The translations under genes and the position numbers were made by a program. Source: Anaerolineae bacterium (GTDB lineage Bacteria > Chloroflexota > Anaerolineae > 4572-78 > J111). From it: a stretch of 64,000 bases of DNA. This document shows, one piece after another, positions 14,011 through 22,039 of this stretch; the stretch's first letter is position 1; each line of letters begins with the position of its first letter. The notes beneath the pieces are model-generated. The model saw nothing but the letters and a program-made list of their open reading frames with translations. It did no database searches and was not told where the DNA came from. The stretch lies in the NCBI GenBank assembly GCA_022071955.1, contig JAJVIM010000022.1, positions 1-64,000 of the forward strand, read 5' to 3'.

Positions 14011-15272
14011 ACACGGGGCAACAGAACGGGATAACCCACCAACAGGCTCGCTATTTTTTGCATATTGGCCGCGGCCAGCTTGTGGCAGCAGAACAAACCG
14101 CGCTCGACAGCCACCTGGCCGGCTGCGCCGACTGCCGTCGTTACGCCGATGAAGTTACCGGGTTGCACCACCGATTGGCCCAAACAATGCGCCGGCGCTG
14201 GCAAAATCAGCATCCCGGCCCACAAATCAACGAACAGGTACAGGCGCGGGTGCGACGCAAAATCGGGCAACGGCAGGCATGGCGCCTGGCCAATTCGGTG
14301 GCGGCCGCAGCAGCCATTGTGCTGATCATGGCCGCATTGGGCTGGCTGGCCTGGCGCATTCGGCCGCTGCCCGATAAGCCGGTTGCTCCCGCCACGCAAA
14401 CTGCGCCAGTTTGGCCCCCGCTGCCGGCCCCTGCCCCCGCCGAGTGGTCAACCTTGCCCGGCCTGACGACTTTTGGCAACCAGGCAAAGTTGCTGGGCTA
14501 CAACCTTTCGGCGGCCTCAGTTGCACCCGGCGATACAGTTGAACTGAGTTTTTACGGGCAAACCCGGTTTGCTGACGTTACCTTTTTTGTCTATCTGCTA
14601 GACAGCGCCAACCAGCTGGCTGCCCAGGCCGAGGCCGCGGATTGCCCGCCTACAAACCAGCATTCAATTGATTTGATGATAACCTGCGCCGCCCTGTCCC
14701 TGCCCAACGACCTGCCAGACGGCCCGTACCAACTGCGAGTGGGCGCTTACAATCGGTCCAGCGGCCAACGCCTGACCACACCGACCGGAGACGAGACATT
14801 TTTGCTCACCTCGCTTCAGGTGAGCGTACCGCCATCGCTGCTGCCAACCCCGGCCCCAACGCCAACACCCTACTCCATCCCGGCCAGTTGCCCGGTAACG
14901 CTGCCCAACGGCAATCCGCCGCCGGGCCAGTCAATCTCTGCCAGCTATCACGGCAATGGCCGGCTGTGGACCAGCCTGCTGCCCAACGGCGTGCTGGTTC
15001 CGCCGGAAAATATCCGGCCCGATGGCAAACTCACGTACAACTGGTGGTGGTGGCGCGGCCAGCCGGGTCAGCTTACTATCAAAGGCCGTCGCCTTGATGA
15101 CTTGAATACACCGCCGCTGGAGGCTGAAATCACGCCCGGTTTTGGCGATAGTGGTTACCAGGATAGCTGGCTGGTCTTTCCCACCGAAGGCTGCTGGGAG
15201 GTGACCGGCACAGTAGGCGACTCAACCTTAACTTTTGTGGTTTACGTGGCCAAAGTTGACCGATTACAGTAG
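14007..15272 (+). CDS. Membrane anti-sigma factor with zinc-finger domain and large outer sensor region
   Basis: The 421-residue protein starts with a ZAS/zf-HC2 anti-sigma domain (H36, C40, C43 in DSHLAGCADCRRYADEV), which would hold the overlapping ECF sigma factor. A membrane helix follows at about 96-116. Outside the membrane are two modules shared with the protein at 11852-12838. Module one contains GLTTFGNQAKLLGYNLS. After a Pro-rich linker comes module two, with SCPVTLPNGNPPPG, HGNGRLWTSLLPNG, WWWWRGQPGQLTIKGRRLDD and FPTEGCWEVTG. The signal sensed is unknown, and the duplicated modules suggest that the two proteins bind related ligands or each other. Confidence 0.88.
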   Translation: MNTGQQNGITHQQARYFLHIGRGQLVAAEQTALDSHLAGCADCRRYADEVTGLHHRLAQTMRRRWQNQHPGPQINEQVQARVRRKIGQRQAWRLANSVAAAAAIVLIMAALGWLAWRIRPLPDKPVAPATQTAPVWPPLPAPAPAEWSTLPGLTTFGNQAKLLGYNLSAASVAPGDTVELSFYGQTRFADVTFFVYLLDSANQLAAQAEAADCPPTNQHSIDLMITCAALSLPNDLPDGPYQLRVGAYNRSSGQRLTTPTGDETFLLTSLQVSVPPSLLPTPAPTPTPYSIPASCPVTLPNGNPPPGQSISASYHGNGRLWTSLLPNGVLVPPENIRPDGKLTYNWWWWRGQPGQLTIKGRRLDDLNTPPLEAEITPGFGDSGYQDSWLVFPTEGCWEVTGTVGDSTLTFVVYVAKVDRLQ

Positions 15273-15375
15273 CCGGGCGGGAACTCTTTTGCCGGGTGCG
15301 ACGTTTAAAGAAGTGCGGCTCATTTTTGTCGCATAATTTTATGAACCTTAAAAACAAAATGATTTGGAGGTAGCA

Positions 15376-16575
15376 ATGCTGTTCAATTTACGGAAGTTCA
15401 TTAAATTTCTGGCGGCCATCGCCATTGGGGTTGTTGTGTTTCTTAATGCCGGTGGCAGTTCTGTGTTGGCCGATCCGCCGGCCGTTGGCTACGTGTGGGC
15501 CGGGCAATTGAATGTTCGTTCCGGCCCCGGCCTCAATTACGACGTTACCGCCCGGGTTTACCGCAACGACACGCTGACCTTAACCGGCCGCACCGCCGAC
15601 GCCGCCTGGCTGCGGGTTCGCCTGCCGCTGACCGGGCAGGAAGGCTGGGTTGCCGCCCGCTTTGTTGGCCTCGGCTCCGGCTCTGTTTTTGATCTGCCCG
15701 TGGTCGATGGCGGCACGCCGCCCCCACCACCCGGCCAGGCCACAGCCTACGTAACCGTTTATCAATTGAATGTACGCGGCGGCCCCGGCTTCAACTACGA
15801 CATCATCGGCACGGTCCGGCGGGGCGACAGCCTGCCATTGATTGGCCGCAGCGCCGACGGCGTCTGGCTGCAAGCGCAGGTTTCCAGCCCCTACCCCACC
15901 TTTGCCGTGCCCACCGGCTGGGTGATGGCTCGCTATGTTTGGAGCAGTGTGCCCATTTTCCAACTGCCGGTCACCGATGGCGGAACGCCCCCGCCGCCCG
16001 ACAACCGGACCGGAGTTGTGACCGTCCCCTCGCTGAACGTGCGTTCCGGGCCTGGTTTTGGGTACGGCATTTCCAGCCAACTGAACGGTGGGCAGCAGGT
16101 AAAATTGCTGGGCCGCAACAGCGCCGCCGACTGGCTAAAAGTGGAGTGGGGTGGCTACCCGGGAATGGGCATGCCCACCTACACCGGCTGGGTAATGGCT
16201 CGTTATATCCGCACTTCTACGCCCGTTGCCAACCTGCCGGTGATTGGCGACCAGCGGCCATCAGGCCACCGTATCCAGTTTGCGCCCGGCAGCAGCGGAG
16301 CTACACTATGGGGGAGTCTGTCTCCCAGCGGTACGGACTCCTATGTTTTAACCGCCCAGGCCGGCCAAACGATGACCGTCAATGTTATCCCAGGTGCCGG
16401 GCAGGCGCTGCTGTCCATCAGTGGGGCCAACGGCGAAGTGCTCAAATCGGCCGGAGCCGGCTCATCGAACTGGAGCGGAGTGCTGCCGCTAACGCAGGAT
16501 TATTTTATCAATATTAGCGCGCCGGGCGGCAGCGCGGTGGATTACACGCTGCAAGTAACTATCCCGCCCCGGTAA
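15376..16575 (+). CDS. Secreted protein with three bacterial SH3 domains and a PPC-like C-terminal domain
   Basis: The ATG at 15376 has GGAGG 7 nt upstream and is preferred to the TTG at 15364. A signal peptide (residues 1-32, ending SSVLA) precedes three SH3b repeats, each with LNVRSGPGLNY-type motifs (LNVRSGPGLNYDV, LNVRGGPGFNYDI, LNVRSGPGFGYGI). Pro-rich linkers containing DGGTPPPP join them. The C-terminal ~100 residues (GSLSPSGTDSYVLTAQAGQT) look like a PPC-type beta-sandwich. SH3b domains usually bind peptidoglycan or other wall material, so a cell-envelope role is likely. Confidence 0.88.
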   Translation: MLFNLRKFIKFLAAIAIGVVVFLNAGGSSVLADPPAVGYVWAGQLNVRSGPGLNYDVTARVYRNDTLTLTGRTADAAWLRVRLPLTGQEGWVAARFVGLGSGSVFDLPVVDGGTPPPPPGQATAYVTVYQLNVRGGPGFNYDIIGTVRRGDSLPLIGRSADGVWLQAQVSSPYPTFAVPTGWVMARYVWSSVPIFQLPVTDGGTPPPPDNRTGVVTVPSLNVRSGPGFGYGISSQLNGGQQVKLLGRNSAADWLKVEWGGYPGMGMPTYTGWVMARYIRTSTPVANLPVIGDQRPSGHRIQFAPGSSGATLWGSLSPSGTDSYVLTAQAGQTMTVNVIPGAGQALLSISGANGEVLKSAGAGSSNWSGVLPLTQDYFINISAPGGSAVDYTLQVTIPPR

Positions 16576-16597
16576 TCAATCCATCCGGCAAATTGAA

Positions 16598-16645
16598 CCG
16601 TATTGCGTGTTGCGTATCAACCCCCTGACGCAACACGCAATACGG
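16598..16645. repeat. Perfect 18-bp intergenic inverted repeat
   Basis: CCGTATTGCGTGTTGCGT (16598-16615) and its exact reverse complement (16628-16645) flank a 12-nt loop. No T tract follows. It could terminate transcription weakly or be a dispersed REP-like element; the inverted repeat at 52595-52643 is built from related CGTGTTG/CAACACG words. Confidence 0.65.
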
Positions 16646-16679
16646 AGAGCGGAACATCACAATGGAGGATATTCTGACC

Positions 16680-17288
16680 ATGAACAAAATTGACTTCAAA
16701 AAAGAACTCAAAAATCTCTACAACCCCTCGGCCAAAACGGCAACGGTGATCGACGTTCCGCCGTTAAACTTTTTGATGATTGACGGCCACGGCGACCCGA
16801 ATACCGCCCCCGCTTACAGAGAGGCGGTCGAGGCTCTGTTCAGCCTGTCCTACGCGCTCAAGTTTATGGTCAAAAAAGAGTTGGCGGTTGATTACGCCGT
16901 AATGCCGCTGGAAGGGCTGTGGTGGGCCGATGACATGAGCCGGTTCAGCGTGGAAGACAAATCCGGCTGGCTGTGGACGGCCATGATCATGCAGCCAGAG
17001 TACATTGTCGCCGATCTGGTTGAAACGGCGCGCGCGCAGGTGGCCCGCAAAAAGAATCTGCCGGCCCTGCCGCGCCTGCGGCTTGAAACCTTCCACGAAG
17101 GCCGGGCCGCCCAAATTACCCACATTGGCCCCTACGCCGCCGAAGCGCCAACCATCGCTCAACTGCACCAATTCATTGCCGCGCAGGGCGGGCAGTGCGC
17201 CGGCAAACACCACGAAATTTATCTGAACGACCCCGGCCGTACCGCGCCGGAAAAACTCAAAACTGTGATTCGCCAGCCGTTTGCGTGA
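16680..17288 (+). CDS. GyrI-like small-molecule-binding domain protein
   Basis: The ATG at 16680 has GGAGG 11 nt upstream; the ATG at 16662 is an alternative that adds six residues. The 202-residue product has the pattern of the GyrI-like/SOUL-type family: PPLNFLMIDGHGDPNTAPAY, then YAVMPLEGLWWADD, TAMIMQPEYI and a closing HEIYLNDPGRTAPEKLKTVI. Such proteins bind or hydrolyse small hydrophobic molecules, and some are ligand-binding partners of regulators. No DNA-binding domain is present. Confidence 0.85.
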   Translation: MNKIDFKKELKNLYNPSAKTATVIDVPPLNFLMIDGHGDPNTAPAYREAVEALFSLSYALKFMVKKELAVDYAVMPLEGLWWADDMSRFSVEDKSGWLWTAMIMQPEYIVADLVETARAQVARKKNLPALPRLRLETFHEGRAAQITHIGPYAAEAPTIAQLHQFIAAQGGQCAGKHHEIYLNDPGRTAPEKLKTVIRQPFA

Positions 17289-17382
17289 ATTTTTCGGCAC
17301 AAATACAAAGTTGACGCAATAGCTCGTTTGTTCTACAATTTCAACCAACTATCAATGCTGCGCAAAATATGAGGAGGATTGT

Positions 17383-17754
17383 ATGGAATTGGGTGCATTT
17401 TCGGTAAGTTTATCGGTCAAAAACCTCGACGCTTCTAAATCCTTTTACGAAAAACTGGGTTTCCAGCTTTTCGCCGGGGACGCGGCGCAGAATTGGTTGA
17501 TAATGAAGAACGGGGATCACGTTATTGGGCTGTTTCAGGGAATGTTTGAAAAAAATATATTGACCTTCAACCCCGGCTGGGACCAAAATGGCACCACGCT
17601 CAAATCCTTCACCGATGTCCGCGATCTTCAGCGAGAACTCAAAGCGCAAGGATTGACCATTGAGCATGAGGCCGACGAGAGCACAACCGGGCCGGCAAGC
17701 TTCATCGTTATTGATCCCGACGGAAATCCAATTTTGATTGATCAACACGTGTGA
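17383..17754 (+). CDS. VOC-family protein (glyoxalase-like)
   Basis: The 123-residue product opens with [20 protein letters not shown] and closes with [16 protein letters not shown], the two halves of a single VOC unit. AGGAGG lies directly upstream of the ATG. Its substrate is unknown. It differs clearly from the VOC protein at 13010 and is not a recent duplicate. It stands alone, 87 bp before the first propeller lipoprotein. Confidence 0.87.
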   Translation: MELGAFSVSLSVKNLDASKSFYEKLGFQLFAGDAAQNWLIMKNGDHVIGLFQGMFEKNILTFNPGWDQNGTTLKSFTDVRDLQRELKAQGLTIEHEADESTTGPASFIVIDPDGNPILIDQHV

Positions 17755-17843
17755 TCATCACAAAACTTACCTGAGCGGCCCGGTCGCACCACCTAAAATC
17801 GTTATGCGCCGGCCGTTTTGCTGAGTGGGAGGGCTTTTACGTG

Positions 17844-19823
17844 ATGAGTCGTCCAAACCGGATTCCAACATTGCTGCTTTTGTGGGCTTTATTGCTTTTC
17901 ACGGCGTGTCGGGCCTCGGCCACGCCACCGGCAGTTGGGCAGCCCGCCCAAACCCCTACCGCCCCCGCCTTATTTACATCGGCCCCATTACCCCCGCCAA
18001 CCGTTGCCCCCTCGCCAACCACTGCCCCGCCAGCCGCTACCCCAATGCCTGTCCCGCTCCCAACCGAAACCCCACCGCCGGCAGCCGCTACCCCGGTGGT
18101 AAGGTTAAGCAGCCGGATGGCTCAGATCAGCGACAGCCCGTACGCGGTGGTAGAAATTGAGCCGCTGATACCGCCGCAATGCTGTCCCACGCTATCGCCC
18201 GACGGTCAAAAGGTCGCCTTTAGCAACCCGTCGGCCACCGAGACCAAAATCTTTGTGCAGAATAGCGATGGTAGCAACCTGAAACAAATTAGCAGTGTGA
18301 CAATGACCAACGGCGACGGCCCGTTTCCCGACCCGGTTTGGTCGCCCGACGGCCAAACTCTCGCCTTTGTTGACTCCGACTCCGCCATTTATCTGGTCAA
18401 AGCCGATGGCACAAATCTGACCCGGCTGGAGCCGCAGGGCTTTGACCCGGCCTGGTCGCCCGATGGCACAGCGCTGGCGTTTACCTCGCTGGATATGGAT
18501 ATTTACGTAATGAACAGCGACGGCAGCAACCCGCGGCAACTGACCGCCAGCAAGGATTTTAATGACCAACGGCCGGCCTGGTCCCCCGATGGGCAGTCGA
18601 TTGCCTTTGTATCCCTCTTTAACAGCCATGATGCCAACGCCGAAATTTTTGTGATAAACAGCGACGGCAGCAACCAGCGCCGCTTAACCGATAATGCAGC
18701 CAACGATTGGGGGCCGGTTTTTTCGCCGGACGGACGCCACATCATTTTCACCTCTGACCGGAGCGGCCGCAACGCCATTTACGCCATGAACAGCGACGGT
18801 AACAACCCGCAATGGCTCATGGACACCGAAGCCAAATCGCGCTGGCGGATTGATACCACCCGGGTGCAATTTATTGAAGCTTCCCGGCAAAACAACCAAC
18901 TCCCGGCAGAAATCAGCCAGGGATTACCTTTTACGCTGGCCCAGCAGTTTCAGGTTAACCCCGATGAAGTCAAACTGGTGCAGATAGAACAAACTACCTG
19001 GCCCAACGATTGTATGGGCATCGCGGCGCGCCGCCCCTGCGCCACCGGCGACACCCCCGGTTATCGAATCACGGTCGAAATTCAGGGTCAACCCTACGAA
19101 TTCCACGCCCCGCTGGCCGACCCGCTGGATTTGCGGCTGGCGGTCAGCCCCACAATTGATGTTTATCAACCGGCGCTCATTTGGGAAGGTGACCCGGCGT
19201 TATTTGGCGATGCTGAAACGGGCAGTTGCCTGAGCCTCAAGTTGACCGCCAATGATCAGGGAACGCTGGGTGAGTGCGATGGCCCTCTGCGGGCAATTGA
19301 GCTAACCGGCGAGCAATATGCCCGGCCCCGTTTGTGGCAAGACTGGCTAACCCGTTTTGCTCCTTTCCAGGTTGACACCCCGCACGACCGGGTTGTTTTT
19401 TACGGGATGGGGTCGGTTGTTGCCGCGCCGGCCTGGCAGCGTGCCATGGCCGCCTGGGCCAAACTGGCCGCGTTGGAGTTGAGAGACGGCCGCAGCGGGG
19501 CCGGCTGGGGTGCAGCGATGGCCTGGCAGCAGCCACTCCCCAATCGGCAGGGTTATTGCCAGTTTTTGAGCGTGCAAGCTTACGGTTGGGCCTATGCCAG
19601 CACGGCCCTGTGCGACGGAGGTGATCCGCAAAATCTGGGCCAGGGCTGGATTGACTCCACACAGTGGGAACAGTTTGACAACTGGTTCTACAACCGGTCG
19701 CCGCTAACAACAGGCAGGTTGAGTTTCTTCGGCGTTGGCTCAGTTGAAATGAACCAGGCGGAAAGCGAGGCTCTTGAGCAATGGGCCAGGAATCTTTATA
19801 CTGAACTCAACTCCAGCCAATGA
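17844..19823 (+). CDS. TolB-like (PD40/WD40) beta-propeller lipoprotein
   Basis: The product (659 residues from ATG 17844; GTG 17841 is one codon earlier) has a lipoprotein signal with lipobox LFTAC (C22). A low-complexity Pro/Thr linker follows. About six PD40 repeats lie between residues 105 and 330, each ending in a phrase like WSPDGQTLAFVDSD or FSPDGRHIIFTSDR with NSDGSN turns. The second half (about 340-659) is a separate domain of unknown type with paired Cys (NDCMGIAARRPCATG) and a repeated FYGMGSV/FFGVGSV phrase. It is anchored outside the membrane. Two further propeller lipoproteins follow on the same strand, suggesting a surface-protein cluster. Confidence 0.85.
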   Translation: MSRPNRIPTLLLLWALLLFTACRASATPPAVGQPAQTPTAPALFTSAPLPPPTVAPSPTTAPPAATPMPVPLPTETPPPAAATPVVRLSSRMAQISDSPYAVVEIEPLIPPQCCPTLSPDGQKVAFSNPSATETKIFVQNSDGSNLKQISSVTMTNGDGPFPDPVWSPDGQTLAFVDSDSAIYLVKADGTNLTRLEPQGFDPAWSPDGTALAFTSLDMDIYVMNSDGSNPRQLTASKDFNDQRPAWSPDGQSIAFVSLFNSHDANAEIFVINSDGSNQRRLTDNAANDWGPVFSPDGRHIIFTSDRSGRNAIYAMNSDGNNPQWLMDTEAKSRWRIDTTRVQFIEASRQNNQLPAEISQGLPFTLAQQFQVNPDEVKLVQIEQTTWPNDCMGIAARRPCATGDTPGYRITVEIQGQPYEFHAPLADPLDLRLAVSPTIDVYQPALIWEGDPALFGDAETGSCLSLKLTANDQGTLGECDGPLRAIELTGEQYARPRLWQDWLTRFAPFQVDTPHDRVVFYGMGSVVAAPAWQRAMAAWAKLAALELRDGRSGAGWGAAMAWQQPLPNRQGYCQFLSVQAYGWAYASTALCDGGDPQNLGQGWIDSTQWEQFDNWFYNRSPLTTGRLSFFGVGSVEMNQAESEALEQWARNLYTELNSSQ

Positions 19824-19835
19824 GGTTAGGGAAAT

Positions 19836-20105
19836 ATATCCCAAATTTCTGTTATGGCTATTGGCAATCGCGTTTGCAGCTTGCCGGCCTGCCTCACTCC
19901 AATCACCCGAATCCAAAGCACTGTCAACGCCAACTCCGCCGCGCCGCAGGAGTTTGGCCCGGTCATCAATTTTGGCCCGGCCCGGTATGCGGAAACCGCT
20001 GCCCTGTCCGGCGACGCGCTGGCTATTTTTCAACGGCCCTGAGTTAAGTGGGAGTACGTCGCTGTCTGGTGGTGCGGCGGGGTTGGCAAGACAGGCTCCA
20101 AAATG
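19836..20105 (+). pseudogene. Decayed small lipoprotein gene
   Basis: One frame reads YPKFLLWLLAIAFAACRPAS, a clear signal with lipobox AFAAC but no start codon, followed by SKALSTPTPP. The matching continuation is in another frame: NANSAAPQEFGPVINFGPAR, then YAETAALSGDALAIFQRP. It meets TGA at 20040-20042 and resumes in the same frame as WEYVAVWWCGGVGKTGSK. At least one frameshift and one nonsense codon break the gene. It lies between two intact propeller lipoproteins. Confidence 0.45.
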
Positions 20106-20116
20106 AGGTGCAGTCG

Positions 20117-22039
20117 ATGGGTCACAAAAAGTTTGGCCGGCAAATCATCTGTTTAACGCTGCTGATAATATTTTTAGCCGGTTGCTCTCCCGCCAACCTG
20201 CCGGAACCTACCTCAACCCCGCTCCCGCCGCCGGCCGTGCCCCCCGTCGAAAGCGCCAACTGGCAGCTATACGTCACCGGCATGCTGGTGGGCGATGCCG
20301 CCGCCCCGCTGGTTGCCCAACTGGCGCTGCCCCAACCGGCCGGTGGGCGGCAATGGCTGGTGTTGAAACTGACGCTGGAAAACATCAGTTCTACCTGGCT
20401 GGCCCTGCCCAACGGCGGCCTCTCCGGCGGCTTGCGCGACTCTGCCGGGGATGAACTGGCGCTGGCCGGGGTAAATTTTTCCCCGTACACCCGCCTGCCG
20501 GCTGGGGAGGACATCGCCCTGGCCCCGCGCTTCCAGGCGGCCGGGCTGGCCTGGGTTGAAATCCCCCCCAATCACACTCCCACCGATGTCTGGCTGAACA
20601 TTGCCGCCACCGACACCGGGCAACCGGCGGAAACCGCCAGATATAACGTGGTCGAGTCGCCATTGCAGCCGCCACCGCTGTTCAACGCCATTCAACTGGG
20701 TGTCAGTCCGCCCGGCACCATCTTTGATTTCCCCAACGATTTGCGGGCCACCGTCACCTCGCTTCGCCTGGAACCGGCCGCCGTGGGCGGCAACTGGTTT
20801 TGGCTGCGGGTTGACCTGACTGTGGAGAATATCGGCAACTCGCCGCTGACGCTCGATGGCGCCCAATTGGTTCAAATTTGGGGCATGGACAAAAGCGGGC
20901 GCTACTTCTGCTGCCTGGCCGACCCATCGGCCCAGGGTGGCGATTTTGGCCCTGATAAACAGTTGGCCCCGGGCCAGCTCGGGCAAGGCTATTTGATAAC
21001 CCAGCCCTTTACCCCGGAAACCGATGCTGCTCCTGAAGCGCTGATAATGTTGACGATTCGCGGCCGCACCACCGCCGTCACCGATATTTTTATGGCCGAT
21101 ACCGGTAGCCCGGCAGTCGCGCCTCCCGCAGCCGGGCCGTTGCCCGCCAACCTGCCATTCACAGAAGCCAATGGCGTGGCTGTTGTGGGCAATATCGCCT
21201 ACCTCACCGACAGCGCCGGTCTGCACATGCTGGATGTGGCCAACCCCACCGCACCGGCAGAAATCGGTTTTTATCCGGCAGAAAACGCCGCCGAACTGGT
21301 GGTAGACGGCGCGGTGGCCTACCTGATGTCCGGCGGGAATCTCCACCTGGTTGACATCGCTCACCCGGCCCGCCCATTGCGGCTTGGGTTGTACCCTCTG
21401 CCGGGGAATCCCGTTTATCTGGCCGTGGCCGGTCAAACGGTTTACTGTGGCGCCGGGCAGGATGGCGTCATCATTCTGGATGTATTCATCCCGGCGGCGA
21501 TCCGCGAAATAGGCCGGATTGCCGGCGATACCAGTAAAGTCGCTGTGCTGGGCCAAACGGTTTACGCGGTGGACAGGGCGGACACCCTGCGCATCTTTGA
21601 TGTTTCCAACCCGGCTCAACCGCACCTGCTGGGCGCGTTTAGCCCCGGCGATGTCATCACCGATCTGGCTGTCGCCCCCTCGCCCGCCGATCCGTCCGTC
21701 CCGCTGGCTTACCTCGGCACGATGGGCCAGGGGGTGCGGCTGGTGGATGTTTCCAATCCCGCCGGTCCGCGCGAGTCAGGCGCATATTTCAGTAAAGGTT
21801 CGGTTTTTAGCCTGACTCTGGCCGGCAACCGGCTGTATGGGGCCAACGGTTGGGGAGCCAGCGGTCTGAGTGTGGTAGACATCTCCAATCCGGCCATTCC
21901 TGTTGAGGTCAGCTTTATCTCGGCGGCGCAGCAGTGGGACTCGCTGATGGACGTGGCTGCCGGCTCCGTGCCCGGCGGCGTCAATGTCTACCTGGCCAAC
22001 CGGTTTGAAGGCTTGCTGGTGTATCCCGATGCCCCGTAA
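20117..22039 (+). CDS. LVIVD-repeat beta-propeller lipoprotein with N-terminal DUF4352-like domains
   Basis: The ATG at 20117 follows GAGGTG. The 640-residue protein has a lipoprotein signal (LLIIFLAGC, C23). Two immunoglobulin-like regions at about 50-330 contain WLVLKLTLENISSTW and FWLRVDLTVENIGNS, phrases typical of DUF4352/telokin-like domains. From about 360 to the end there are six or more LVIVD repeats (GLHMLDVANPTAPAEIG, NLHLVDIAHPARPLRLG, LRIFDVSNPAQPHLLG, VRLVDVSNPAGPRESG, LSVVDISNPAIPVEV), forming a surface propeller. Its stop overlaps the start of the WD40 lipoprotein gene by 11 bp. Confidence 0.87.
   Translation: MGHKKFGRQIICLTLLIIFLAGCSPANLPEPTSTPLPPPAVPPVESANWQLYVTGMLVGDAAAPLVAQLALPQPAGGRQWLVLKLTLENISSTWLALPNGGLSGGLRDSAGDELALAGVNFSPYTRLPAGEDIALAPRFQAAGLAWVEIPPNHTPTDVWLNIAATDTGQPAETARYNVVESPLQPPPLFNAIQLGVSPPGTIFDFPNDLRATVTSLRLEPAAVGGNWFWLRVDLTVENIGNSPLTLDGAQLVQIWGMDKSGRYFCCLADPSAQGGDFGPDKQLAPGQLGQGYLITQPFTPETDAAPEALIMLTIRGRTTAVTDIFMADTGSPAVAPPAAGPLPANLPFTEANGVAVVGNIAYLTDSAGLHMLDVANPTAPAEIGFYPAENAAELVVDGAVAYLMSGGNLHLVDIAHPARPLRLGLYPLPGNPVYLAVAGQTVYCGAGQDGVIILDVFIPAAIREIGRIAGDTSKVAVLGQTVYAVDRADTLRIFDVSNPAQPHLLGAFSPGDVITDLAVAPSPADPSVPLAYLGTMGQGVRLVDVSNPAGPRESGAYFSKGSVFSLTLAGNRLYGANGWGASGLSVVDISNPAIPVEVSFISAAQQWDSLMDVAAGSVPGGVNVYLANRFEGLLVYPDAP

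Noticed and set aside
20267-21625. 452-codon open frame on the minus strand
   Set aside because: It lies wholly antisense to the LVIVD lipoprotein, whose signal peptide and repeats are clear. The antisense product has no recognisable motif.
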